A program made the position numbers and the translations under genes. Below the pieces are notes generated by a model. The model did not search any database. It was not told the origin of the DNA and saw nothing but the letters and a program-made list of their open reading frames with translations. 64,000 nt of DNA, from NCBI GenBank assembly GCA_910575405.1, contig CAJTER010000013.1:42734-106733 (forward strand). The letters run 5' to 3'. The DNA is from Clostridia bacterium. Lineage in GTDB: Bacteria; Bacillota; Clostridia; Peptostreptococcales; Anaerovoracaceae. Shown here one piece after another: positions 48,363 through 56,570 of the stretch. Position 1 is the first letter of the stretch, and the number at the start of each line of letters is the position of its first letter.

Positions 48363-48668
48363 ATGGAAATGAAAATGATCAAGAATCCTTCTCCAGGTAC
48401 AATAGAGATTCTTATGAGACGTAAGGGAACCGGCAAAACAGAGAAACCATATCATGCTGATGCCATTGGACTCGTCCAGGGCAAGATGATTGAAATGATT
48501 GTAGCTGCGGATATTGCAGAAAAAGCAGCTGGCGTTACCGTCGCAGACATTAGAGGAAGCTGTCCGCAGAATATGATTTTGCTTGCAATTTCGGGAGATA
48601 CGGTCGCTGTAGAATCGGCCTTATCGGAAATTAAAGAACAAGAGCTTAATGGCAGTTATAGGTACTGA
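48363..48668 (+). CDS. Divergent BMC-H shell protein, apparently permuted
   Basis: A 101-residue BMC protein. The core is AIGLVQGKMIEMIVAADIAEK followed by VTVADIRGSCPQNMILLAISGDTVAVESALSEI. A 30-residue N-terminal piece (IKNPSPGTIEILMRRKGTGK) precedes it, as in circularly permuted BMC-H proteins, but it is unlike the PduU-like gene at 29934. ATG 48369 is a possible alternative start. It is the last gene before a strong terminator. Confidence 0.85.
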   Translation: MEMKMIKNPSPGTIEILMRRKGTGKTEKPYHADAIGLVQGKMIEMIVAADIAEKAAGVTVADIRGSCPQNMILLAISGDTVAVESALSEIKEQELNGSYRY

Positions 48669-48691
48669 ACCAAAATAGCATGTTAAATCAA

Positions 48692-48721
48692 GACCCCGCA
48701 TTTTCGGCGGGGTCGGGTTTT
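48692..48721 (+). terminator. Terminator at the end of the main BMC operon
   Basis: GACCCCGC (48692-48699) pairs with GCGGGGTC (48707-48714) with a 7-base loop, followed by GGGTTTT. It lies 24 bases after the last shell gene. Confidence 0.85.
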
Positions 48722-48765
48722 AACTAAAGCAAAGTGAAGGAAAGATATAGCGTTATGAAGGGAGC

Positions 48766-50742
48766 ATGAAGTATATGTTCAGAGAAATAGACAAAGTAAC
48801 AGATACGATTTTATATGTGGGAGTAAATGATCACGAGGTAGATTTGTTTGAAGGACAGTATATCGTACCAAACGGAATTTCATACAACTCTTATGTTATT
48901 CTGGACGAGAAAATTGTCGTAATGGATACGGTGGATAAGAGAAAAACCGGCGAGTGGCTTCAGAATTTGGAAAATGCCTGCGGCGGCAGAACTCCGGATT
49001 ATCTGGTTGTTCAACATATGGAACCGGATCATTCAGCCTCTATTGGCGCATTTGCGGCCAAATATCCGGCAGCCGTTATTTTAGGAAACCGCCAGATCTT
49101 AGATATGATAAACAATCGTTTTCCAGAGATTGATGTGAAACGGTGTATAACGGTGGAAGACGGGGAATCCGTTCATACTGGCAGACATACTTTGACCTTT
49201 GTTTTTGCACCGATGGTGCATTGGCCAGAAGTTATGATGACTTATGAATCTGCAGAAAAAATATTATTTTCCGCAGATGGGTTTGGGAAGTTCGGCGCTC
49301 TTGATGTTGAAGAAGGATGGTGTGATGAAGCCAGAAGATATTATATCGGTATCGTCGGAAAATACGGAAAACAGGTACAGGCTGTGCTGAAAAAAGCTGC
49401 GGATCTTGATATTCAGACGATTTGTCCGTTACACGGGCCGGTATTGAAGGAAAATCTGGGACAATATATTTCCTTGTATGATAAATGGTCCGGCTATGAG
49501 CCGGAAGAAGACGGAATCTGTCTATGCTATACATCGGTCTATGGTGCAACAAAAAGTGCGGCTTTGCTGCTAAAGGAAGAACTGCTCAGAAATGGAGCAC
49601 CTGTTGTTGAAACTTATGATCTGGCAAGAAGTGATATTACAAAGGCAGTTGCCAGCGCTTTCAAGTATAGTAAATTAGTGCTGGCGACTACAACCTATAA
49701 TGGGAAAATTTTTCCGCATATGTATACGTTTCTGCATTATTTGAAAGAGCGCAATTTTCAGAATCGTACTGTTGCCATTATTGAGAACGGTTCATGGGCC
49801 CCTCAGGCAGCGAAATGCATCCGGGAAGAATTGCAGAATCTAGACAATATAAGATATGTCAAAAATACTGTGACACTTTTATCAGTGCTCAATGAGAAAA
49901 GTACAAATGCGATAAAAAAAATGGCAGGAGAACTTACCACAGAATATCATGGATGTATAGTGGAGCCAAACCGCGTAGATCCGGCCTCTATGTTCCAGCT
50001 TGGCTATGGCGTTTATGTCGTAACATCAAATGACGGACAGAAGGATAATGGCTTGATTGTCAATACCATCGCTCAGGTAAACGCGGGAGAACCGATCCTT
50101 CTGGCTGTGAATATCAACAAGGCAAACTACTCTGCTGCCAGCATAAAGAATGCAGGCATATTGAATATATCTGTGCTTGATGAAACTGCACCTATGGAAT
50201 TATTCCGGTATTTTGGTTTCCAATCCGGAAGAGATGTGGATAAATTCCCAAAGGGCATTGGAACAGGAATCGATCCTTCCTGCGGAATCTCCAATATTTC
50301 AAGCTCGGAGGGAATCTGGACATATGCAGCTGCATATCTTGAAACTATAAAGAGCGGCACCAAGCAGACGGCACCTGCAGAATGCAGTGTAGGCAGAGCG
50401 GCGGCATTGCCGGTCGGCCCTACTTTTGCGGCATATAGTTCAAATGGACTTCCGTATTTAACAAAATATTCTAACGCATATATTTCGGCCAAAGTAAAGA
50501 GTGTAATCGATATGGGAACCCACGATATGTTCATTTGTGAAGTAACAGAGTCCGCACGTTTGTCGAATGAACGCTCTATGACATATGCTTACTACCATAA
50601 CAATGTGAAGCCAAAGCCGGAGAAAAAGGAAAAAGGACATATATGTACCATATGCGGATATGTTTATGAGGGAGAAGCGCTTCCTGAAAATTTTGTCTGC
50701 CCTGTTTGCAAGCATGGAACAGATGCTTTTAAAAAAATATAG
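48766..50742 (+). CDS. Flavodiiron protein with flavin reductase and rubredoxin domains
   Basis: A 658-residue oxygen or nitric oxide reductase that protects anaerobes. Residues 1-255 form a metallo-beta-lactamase domain with the diiron ligands H84, E86, D88 and H89 (HMEPDH) and a distal histidine in CPLHGP. A flavodoxin domain follows (about 255-400), then a flavin reductase domain (about 405-590), and a C-terminal rubredoxin with CTICGYVYEGE and CPVCKHGTDAFKKI. A second ATG at 48775 has better ribosome-site spacing and may be the real start. Its place next to the BMC operon suits protection of the glycyl radical enzyme. Confidence 0.92.
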   Translation: MKYMFREIDKVTDTILYVGVNDHEVDLFEGQYIVPNGISYNSYVILDEKIVVMDTVDKRKTGEWLQNLENACGGRTPDYLVVQHMEPDHSASIGAFAAKYPAAVILGNRQILDMINNRFPEIDVKRCITVEDGESVHTGRHTLTFVFAPMVHWPEVMMTYESAEKILFSADGFGKFGALDVEEGWCDEARRYYIGIVGKYGKQVQAVLKKAADLDIQTICPLHGPVLKENLGQYISLYDKWSGYEPEEDGICLCYTSVYGATKSAALLLKEELLRNGAPVVETYDLARSDITKAVASAFKYSKLVLATTTYNGKIFPHMYTFLHYLKERNFQNRTVAIIENGSWAPQAAKCIREELQNLDNIRYVKNTVTLLSVLNEKSTNAIKKMAGELTTEYHGCIVEPNRVDPASMFQLGYGVYVVTSNDGQKDNGLIVNTIAQVNAGEPILLAVNINKANYSAASIKNAGILNISVLDETAPMELFRYFGFQSGRDVDKFPKGIGTGIDPSCGISNISSSEGIWTYAAAYLETIKSGTKQTAPAECSVGRAAALPVGPTFAAYSSNGLPYLTKYSNAYISAKVKSVIDMGTHDMFICEVTESARLSNERSMTYAYYHNNVKPKPEKKEKGHICTICGYVYEGEALPENFVCPVCKHGTDAFKKI

Positions 50743-50757
50743 TGGAGGCCGTAGAAT

Positions 50758-51858
50758 ATGGAACAGAACCAGATTTTAAAAATGTACGGTACTGACTTTA
50801 AGGAGACTACGAAGGAATTGCTGAAAGAAGCAAACCTTGCGGGGCATATTCCCTCGTTCTCCGCCAGAATTGGCCTGAAGCCCAACTTGATTGGCGCTAT
50901 ACCGGCCTCAGAGGGGGCGACAACACATCCGGAAGTGGTTGCAGGTATTATTGAGTACCTGCAGGAGCATGGGTTTTTCAATATTGTCATTGTGGAAGGG
51001 TCCTGGGTTGGTGATAAAACCATGTCAGCCGTTTCTGCCTGTGGATATGACAAGTTAATCGAAAACTATTGTGTAGAACTGATCGATACGCAAAAGGATT
51101 CCTTTTATGTAGATGATTGTAATGGTCTGCCGCTGAAGATTTGCAGCTGCATAAAGGATATTGATTTTTTAATTAATGTGCCGGTGCTGAAAGGTCATTG
51201 TCAGACCAGGATTACCTGTGCACTGAAAAATATGAAGGGATTGATCCCTAATTCTGAAAAGCGGCGATTCCATGCCATTGGTTTGCATGAGCCGATTGCC
51301 CATTTAAATGTGGGCATTCATCAGGATTTTATTGTTGTGGATCACATTTGTGGTGACCTGGATTTTGAGGAAGGTGGAAACCCTTTCGTTCAGAATTGTA
51401 TTATGGCGGCTATGGATCCGGTGCTGCTGGATTCTTATGTAGCAAAGCTGTTGCACTATGAGGTTACGGATGTCCGTTATATTACCTTGGCAGAACAGCT
51501 GCATGTAGGCTGTGCGGATCTGGACAAGGCGGAAATTATTGTTTTCGGCGAAGATTATGCAAAAGAACTGCCACATGCGAAAAAGGCAGTGGAACTGTCT
51601 TACGGTGTAGATGAGGTAGGCTCATGTAGCGCATGTTATGGAAACCTGATTCCTGCGCTCGACAGGTTGGAAAAAGCAGGTCTTTTGAGCAAGCTGGATG
51701 AACAGATCTGTATCGGGCAGGGATATCGAACTAAAACAGGTGGTATAGGAATTGGAAACTGTACGAAGAATTTCGATTTCTATGTAAAGGGTTGCCCTCC
51801 GACAGAAAATGCGATTTTTAACGCACTGAAAAAATATATTGAAGCAAAAAAGGTTTAA
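50758..51858 (+). CDS. DUF362-family protein
   Basis: A 366-residue cytosolic protein of the DUF362 type. Marks are LKPNLIGAIPASEGATTHPE, VIVEGSWVGDKTMSAVSACG, FLINVPVLKGHCQTRITCAL and VDHICGDLDFEEGGNPFV. The usual ferredoxin tail of many members is absent, although C-terminal cysteines (SCSACYGN, IGNCTKN) could bind a cluster. It follows the flavodiiron gene by 15 bp and probably shares its transcript. Function unknown. Confidence 0.85.
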   Translation: MEQNQILKMYGTDFKETTKELLKEANLAGHIPSFSARIGLKPNLIGAIPASEGATTHPEVVAGIIEYLQEHGFFNIVIVEGSWVGDKTMSAVSACGYDKLIENYCVELIDTQKDSFYVDDCNGLPLKICSCIKDIDFLINVPVLKGHCQTRITCALKNMKGLIPNSEKRRFHAIGLHEPIAHLNVGIHQDFIVVDHICGDLDFEEGGNPFVQNCIMAAMDPVLLDSYVAKLLHYEVTDVRYITLAEQLHVGCADLDKAEIIVFGEDYAKELPHAKKAVELSYGVDEVGSCSACYGNLIPALDRLEKAGLLSKLDEQICIGQGYRTKTGGIGIGNCTKNFDFYVKGCPPTENAIFNALKKYIEAKKV

Positions 51859-51890
51859 TTTGGAAAAGGAAAACAGGAAGAAGGTGCATC

Positions 51891-51926
51891 AAAATCGGCC
51901 CTCTAAATTTTCAGAGGGCCGATTTT
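51891..51926. terminator. Bidirectional terminator between DUF362 gene and hydA copy 1
   Basis: AAAATCGGCCCTCT (51891-51904) and AGAGGGCCGATTTT (51913-51926) are perfectly complementary over 14 bp with an 8-base loop. T runs on both strands serve both convergent genes. Confidence 0.9.
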
Positions 51927-51938
51927 GTATAAAAGGAG

Positions 51939-53681
51939 TTAATCGTCGTAATTCGATCTCTTATGGTAATGGGTGTGGAGAAGTTCATGGGACTTCTTGC
52001 CGCCAGCCATTCCGAGAAATTCCTTATACAGCTTTTTGACTGAAGGATTGTTGTGGGATTTCCGAATATAGGTATTTCTGTCTTCCTTATACAGCCCTTT
52101 TGCACGTTCTTCACGGATATCGATCCAGTTTCGTACATCAGACAGCTGCAGAGGCTGTCCACCGCCGTTGATACATCCGCCAGGGCATGCCATAATTTCG
52201 ACAAAATGGAATTCTTCTCCGGCACGGATTGCTTCCATCAGCTTGCGGGCATTTCCAAGACCGTGCGCTACAGCTGCGCGAACTTTGAGATCCGCAATTT
52301 CAATGGTAGCAACCTTGATACCTTCCAGACCGCGAACTTCTTCATACTCAAAATTATCTGCAGAAGAGTCGTTGAGGATATCTGCCACTGTACGAAGGGC
52401 AGCTTCCATAACGCCACCTGTTGTACCGAAGATAACGCCGGCCCCGGAAGCATTTCCGAACGGATCATCAAAGTCGCTGTCTCCCAGATCCGGGAAGTCG
52501 ATACCTACGTCATAGATCATCTTGCCAAGTTCTCTTGTGGTGAGAACAACGTCTACATCAGGATTTCCATCCACGTTCATTTCCGGTCTTGCTGCTTCGA
52601 ATTTCTTTGCGGTACAAGGCATGATGGACACGGTTACGATATCCTTTGGATCAATGCCTTCCTTCTGTGCATAGTACGTTTTCAGCACAGCGCCGAACAT
52701 CTGATGAGGAGACTTGCAGCTTGACAGATTATCTAGCATATCCGGGAAGTTGTGCTCGCAGAACTTGATCCAGCCCGGTGAGCAGGAAGTAATGAGCGGA
52801 AGTTTCCCGCCGCCTCTGATGCGGTCGATTAATTCTGCGCCTTCCTCCATGATAGTCAGGTCAGCGCCGGTATCTGTGTCAAATACTTTATCAAATCCCA
52901 GCATACGCAGGGCAGTTACCATTTTTCCCGTTACAGGGGAACCGATAGGCATTTCAAAATCCTCTCCCAAAGCCACACGGACTGCAGGAGCTGTCTGCAC
53001 TAGAACATGTTTGGTTGGATCGTAAATCGCTTCCCATACTTTGTCGATATCGCTCTTTTCATGGAGCGCACCTACCGGACAATAGTTGATACACTGTCCG
53101 CAGTTAACACATGGTGTATCGGAAAGCGCAAGATCAAATGGCGCTGCAATCTTCGTATCAAAACCTCTGTTTACTGCATCAATAACACCTACAGTCTGAA
53201 TATTTTTGCAGGCGCTCACACATCTTCTGCAAAGGATACATTTATTTGGGTCGCGGACAATGGAAACGCCAATATCAAGAGGCTGCTTTTTCTGCTCGCC
53301 TTCAAAGCGCACATTCTCTACGGACAGTTTATTTGCAAGGGATTGAAGCTCGCAGTCCATCCAGCTTCTGGTGCAAGTCTGGCACATGGAATTGTGATTG
53401 GAAAGGATCAGCTCCAGGTTTACTTTTCTGGCTTCCATAACCTTTGGTGTATGGGTATAAACCTCCATGCCCTCTCTGACTGGGTGAACGCAGGCAGCCT
53501 GCAGAGCTTTCGCACCCTTTACTTCTACAATGCACATACGGCAGCAGCCCACTTCGTTTACATCCTTCAGGAAGCAAAGAGTCGGGATGGTGATATTTAC
53601 TTCCTTGGCAGCCTCGAGAATCGTGTAATTCTCAGGCACGTAAAGTTTTATACCGTCAATGGTGATATTTACTTTATTCAT
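51939..53681 (-). CDS. hydA: [FeFe]-hydrogenase catalytic subunit HydA, copy 1
   Basis: A 580-residue H-cluster subunit of the HydABC enzyme, which makes H2 from NADH and reduced ferredoxin together. From the N-terminus: a [2Fe-2S] domain (CRMCIVEVKG), the His-ligated cluster (CQTCTRSWMDCELQ), two [4Fe-4S] motifs (CILCRRCVSACKN and CVNCGQCINYCPVGA), then the H-cluster motifs TSCSPGWIKFC, MPCTAKKFEA and MACPGGCINGGGQP. The C-terminal small-subunit domain ends in HTHYHKRSNYDD. It lies 19 bp after hydB. Nearly the same protein is encoded at 56571-58313. Confidence 0.97.
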   Translation of the reverse strand: MNKVNITIDGIKLYVPENYTILEAAKEVNITIPTLCFLKDVNEVGCCRMCIVEVKGAKALQAACVHPVREGMEVYTHTPKVMEARKVNLELILSNHNSMCQTCTRSWMDCELQSLANKLSVENVRFEGEQKKQPLDIGVSIVRDPNKCILCRRCVSACKNIQTVGVIDAVNRGFDTKIAAPFDLALSDTPCVNCGQCINYCPVGALHEKSDIDKVWEAIYDPTKHVLVQTAPAVRVALGEDFEMPIGSPVTGKMVTALRMLGFDKVFDTDTGADLTIMEEGAELIDRIRGGGKLPLITSCSPGWIKFCEHNFPDMLDNLSSCKSPHQMFGAVLKTYYAQKEGIDPKDIVTVSIMPCTAKKFEAARPEMNVDGNPDVDVVLTTRELGKMIYDVGIDFPDLGDSDFDDPFGNASGAGVIFGTTGGVMEAALRTVADILNDSSADNFEYEEVRGLEGIKVATIEIADLKVRAAVAHGLGNARKLMEAIRAGEEFHFVEIMACPGGCINGGGQPLQLSDVRNWIDIREERAKGLYKEDRNTYIRKSHNNPSVKKLYKEFLGMAGGKKSHELLHTHYHKRSNYDD

Positions 53682-53700
53682 TCTGTTTTACGCTCCCTTC

Positions 53701-55587
53701 TTACGCATTCTTGAGGATGGCCTTAAACGGACATTTTTCCATACAAACGCCGCACTTAACGCATTTATCCTGATCAATGGAGAACGGTGTATTCTTGTCT
53801 CCGGAAATACACTGAGTCGGGCAGTTTTTCTTACAAATGCTGCACCGTTTACAGCTATCCTGGTCAATGATGAATTTAACCATGGATTTACATACACCTG
53901 CAGGACATTTTTTGTCGACTACATGGGCGATATATTCATCGCGGAAATATTTCATTGTGGAAAGAACCGGATTTGGGGCAGTCTGGCCCAGGCCGCAGAG
54001 GGCGGAAGCTTTGATGTTCTTTGCCAGAACCTCCAGCTTATCCAGATCTTCCATGGTTCCTTTACCTTCTGTAATCCGAGTGACGATTTCCAGCATGCGC
54101 TTTGTACCAATACGGCATGGCGGACATTTTCCGCAGGATTCATCAACGGTAAATTCCAGGAAGAATCTTGCCAGGTCTACCATACAGGTGTCTTCGTCCA
54201 TGACAATGAGTCCGCCGGATCCCATCATAGAGCCCAAGGCAATGAGGGATTCGTAGTCAATAGGCGTATCCAGCTCGGAAGCAGGGATGCATCCGCCGGA
54301 AGGGCCGCCTGTCTGAGCTGCTTTAAATTCCTTTCCATTTGGAACGCCGCCGCCGATATCGTAGACGATTTCGCGAAGGGTTGTTCCCATAGGAATTTCC
54401 ACAAGTCCTGTGTTGTTGATTTTTCCGCCGACAGCGAAAACTTTGGTACCTTTTGATTTTTCCGTACCGATATTTGCAAACCAGTCCGCGCCTTTTAAGA
54501 TGATAACCGGTACATTTGCATATGTTTCTACGTTATTTAGGATGGTCGGCTGACCGAACAGTCCCTTTACAGCAGGGAACGGAGGTCTCGGTCTCGGTTC
54601 TCCGCGTTTTCCTTCCACAGAAGTCATGAGAGCTGTTTCTTCTCCGCAGACAAATGCGCCTGCCCCCAGACGGATTTCCAGATTAAAATCAAATCCTTTG
54701 CCAAAAATGTCTTTGCCCAGAAGTCCGTATTCCTTTGCCTGCTCAATGGCAATGGTAAGGCGCTCTACAGCAATTGGATATTCTGCACGCACATAGACGT
54801 AACCCTGATTTGCCCCGATTGCATACCCTGCGATGGCCATGGCTTCGATGAGGGAGTGGGGGTCGCCTTCCAGTACGGAACGATCCATGAATGCGCCCGG
54901 GTCACCTTCGTCCGCATTGCAGCATACGTACTTTTGAGCTACCTGCTGGGAAGCGGCAAAACTCCACTTTGTTCCGGTAGGAAAGCCCGCACCTCCACGT
55001 CCGCGGAGCTGGGAATTTTTGATGGTCTCAATAACATCCTCTGGTTCCATTTCGGTGAGAACCTTTTCCAGAGCCTTATAACCGTCTCTTGCTATGTATT
55101 CGTCAATGCATTCTGGATTGATGGCGCCGCAGTTACGCAGAGCAACACGCATCTGGCGTGAGAAAAAGTCAACGCTGTCTAAGGCATTGGTGATTTCATC
55201 TTCTGTCTGCTCGCCGGCAAGGAGGCGTTTTACTGGTTTTCCTTTCTGAACGTGGCTTTCAAAGATTTCAGAAACATCCTCCGGCTGAACTGTGGTGTAC
55301 ATGATATGATCCGGATACATCATAACAATCGGACCTTCTGCGCAGAGTCCAAAGCAGCCGGTCTTAACGACTTTGATTTCATCGCTCATCTGATTGATGC
55401 GAATCAGTTCTTCCAGGTTTTCGATAATCTTCATGGAATTAGAGGAGGTACAGCCCGTTCCTCCGCATACCATAATGTGCATACGGCCGCCTTCTTTTGT
55501 CGGCTGTGCATCCTTATTAACACGGATCTGCATATCCGCTACTTTTGTTTGTCTTATTTTATCAATATCTGCAATACTCTTTATCAT
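53701..55587 (-). CDS. hydB: NADH-binding subunit HydB of bifurcating hydrogenase, copy 1
   Basis: A 628-residue NuoF-like flavoprotein. Residues 1-125 are a thioredoxin-like [2Fe-2S] domain (CGGTGCTSSNSMK, KTGCFGLCAEGP). The NADH/FMN core has RGRGGAGFPTGTKWSFAA and GAGAFVCGEETALMTSVEGK, then the [4Fe-4S] motif ESCGKCPPCRIGTKRM. The C-terminal tail carries two [4Fe-4S] motifs, CKRCSICKKNCP and CVKCGVCMEKCP. It is the electron entry site and the place of flavin-based or cluster-based bifurcation. It starts 15 bp after hydC. Confidence 0.97.
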   Translation of the reverse strand: MIKSIADIDKIRQTKVADMQIRVNKDAQPTKEGGRMHIMVCGGTGCTSSNSMKIIENLEELIRINQMSDEIKVVKTGCFGLCAEGPIVMMYPDHIMYTTVQPEDVSEIFESHVQKGKPVKRLLAGEQTEDEITNALDSVDFFSRQMRVALRNCGAINPECIDEYIARDGYKALEKVLTEMEPEDVIETIKNSQLRGRGGAGFPTGTKWSFAASQQVAQKYVCCNADEGDPGAFMDRSVLEGDPHSLIEAMAIAGYAIGANQGYVYVRAEYPIAVERLTIAIEQAKEYGLLGKDIFGKGFDFNLEIRLGAGAFVCGEETALMTSVEGKRGEPRPRPPFPAVKGLFGQPTILNNVETYANVPVIILKGADWFANIGTEKSKGTKVFAVGGKINNTGLVEIPMGTTLREIVYDIGGGVPNGKEFKAAQTGGPSGGCIPASELDTPIDYESLIALGSMMGSGGLIVMDEDTCMVDLARFFLEFTVDESCGKCPPCRIGTKRMLEIVTRITEGKGTMEDLDKLEVLAKNIKASALCGLGQTAPNPVLSTMKYFRDEYIAHVVDKKCPAGVCKSMVKFIIDQDSCKRCSICKKNCPTQCISGDKNTPFSIDQDKCVKCGVCMEKCPFKAILKNA

Positions 55588-55602
55588 TTCGGCGCACCCT
55601 CC

Positions 55603-56097
55603 TTATTTCGCTTCATACTTATCAAGAATGTCGTCGACATCGTCCGGCTGCAGCTTTCCATAAACTTCGTCGTTGATGGTTACAACCGGTGCAAGTCCAC
55701 AGGCGCCGATACATCTGCAGGCATCCAGTGAGAATTTCCGATCATCAGTACATTCGCCAACGTCAATGGACAATCTGGTCCGGAACTTATCCAGAATCTC
55801 ATTTGCTCCTTTAACGTAGCAGGCTGTGCCCATACATACGTTGATTTTGTATTCGCCTTTTGGATTAATGGAAAATTGTGTATAAAAGCTAACAACTCCA
55901 TATACTTCTGCCAGAGGGATATCCATCTGTTTTGCAATTTCTCTTTGAACCTCCAGAGGAAGATACCCATATAATTCCTGAGCTTCGTGCAGTACCTGGA
56001 TCAGGGCGCCTCTTGTGTCCTTGTATCCTTCGATAATTTCCTGCAGCTTTCTTGCTTTTTCCTGTGATTCAGCACATCCCGTGCATTTGTCAGTCAT
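55603..56097 (-). CDS. hydC: NuoE-like [2Fe-2S] subunit HydC, copy 1
   Basis: A 164-residue thioredoxin-like ferredoxin of the NuoE type. Ligand motifs are CMGTACYVKGANEIL and CRCIGACGLAPVV. A CxxC pair in the N-terminus (KCTGCAES) is common in HydC. It is the first gene of the hydCBA operon on the minus strand, as in most bifurcating hydrogenases. Good ribosome site (AAAGGAG on this strand) upstream. Confidence 0.96.
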   Translation of the reverse strand: MTDKCTGCAESQEKARKLQEIIEGYKDTRGALIQVLHEAQELYGYLPLEVQREIAKQMDIPLAEVYGVVSFYTQFSINPKGEYKINVCMGTACYVKGANEILDKFRTRLSIDVGECTDDRKFSLDACRCIGACGLAPVVTINDEVYGKLQPDDVDDILDKYEAK

Positions 56098-56134
56098 CGG
56101 AAACTCCTTTCATACATCAATAAAACGCGTGTCT

Positions 56135-56145
56135 GGCACCGTGCC
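56135..56145 (-). promoter_or_regulatory. Short palindrome in the hydC copy 1 leader
   Basis: GGCACCGTGCC is an 11-base palindrome about 38 bases before the start of hydC copy 1. It could be an operator or a small leader hairpin. Confidence 0.3.
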
Positions 56146-56192
56146 TGGCTGCTCTTATGGTAGCCAAATCATGAGCCAGTATTCTTTCAATA

Positions 56193-56218
56193 TTTTAATA
56201 TATCTGAATATATTAAAA
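56193..56218 (-). promoter_or_regulatory. Perfect 11-bp inverted repeat near the hydCBA-1 transcription start
   Basis: TTTTAATATAT (56193-56203) and ATATATTAAAA (56208-56218) are perfect inverted arms with a 4-base spacer. They lie a few bases downstream of the predicted start site of operon 1, a position typical of a repressor operator. The sequence does not match the Rex consensus. Confidence 0.55.
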
Positions 56219-56230
56219 CTTCGTACTAAA

Positions 56231-56260
56231 ACCATACCACGTATTGTACAAGAAAGTCAA
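56231..56260 (-). promoter_or_regulatory. Putative promoter of hydCBA operon 1
   Basis: On the minus strand: -35 TTGACT (56255-56260) and -10 TATGGT (56231-56236) with an 18-base spacer and an extended -10 TGG just before it. The arrangement resembles the stronger promoter of operon 2. Confidence 0.55.
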
Positions 56261-56480
56261 TCAATATTCATATGGGAAAATAAACAAAGCAAGATTGTTA
56301 AAAAAGAGACAAAAAAATAGTTTAAAAAACGAGATTTTTCTGAAAAAAATAACAAATTTGCTTTAATTATGACAGGACATGCGCAAATACTGCGGTAGTT
56401 TTGTGAAAGAATACTCAGATGGCCAGTGCACCAACCTGGCATCAGGGATAAAAGAAGGAAATGAAACAGACAAAAAACAG
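56261..56480. other. Intergenic stretch between the two hydCBA operons
   Basis: AT-rich sequence upstream of the operon 1 promoter and beyond the operon 2 terminator. I see no gene or clear site in it. Confidence 0.4.
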
Positions 56481-56485
56481 AAACA

Positions 56486-56512
56486 GACACCGGCGCCAAA
56501 AGCGCCGATGTC
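56486..56512 (-). terminator. Terminator of hydCBA operon 2
   Basis: CGGCGC (56491-56496) pairs with GCGCCG (56502-56507), extended by GACA/TGTC past one mismatch. Read on the minus strand it is followed by a T-rich stretch ending in TTTTTT. Confidence 0.65.
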
Positions 56513-56570
56513 CAATCTATTATTTCTGCATAAAAGGTCTGGCAGATGTTCCGGTTTGAAAGAAAACCGA

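Noticed and set aside
29934..48668. A classical ethanolamine (eut) operon
   Set aside because: eutH, eutS, eutP, eutJ and eutN-like genes are present, but the ammonia-lyase genes eutB and eutC are missing and PduB-, PduL-, PduS- and PduT-type genes are present instead.
56120..56150. A sigma-54 promoter near TGGCACCGTGCC
   Set aside because: The downstream TTGCA element is not at the required distance; the sequence is better read as a short palindrome.
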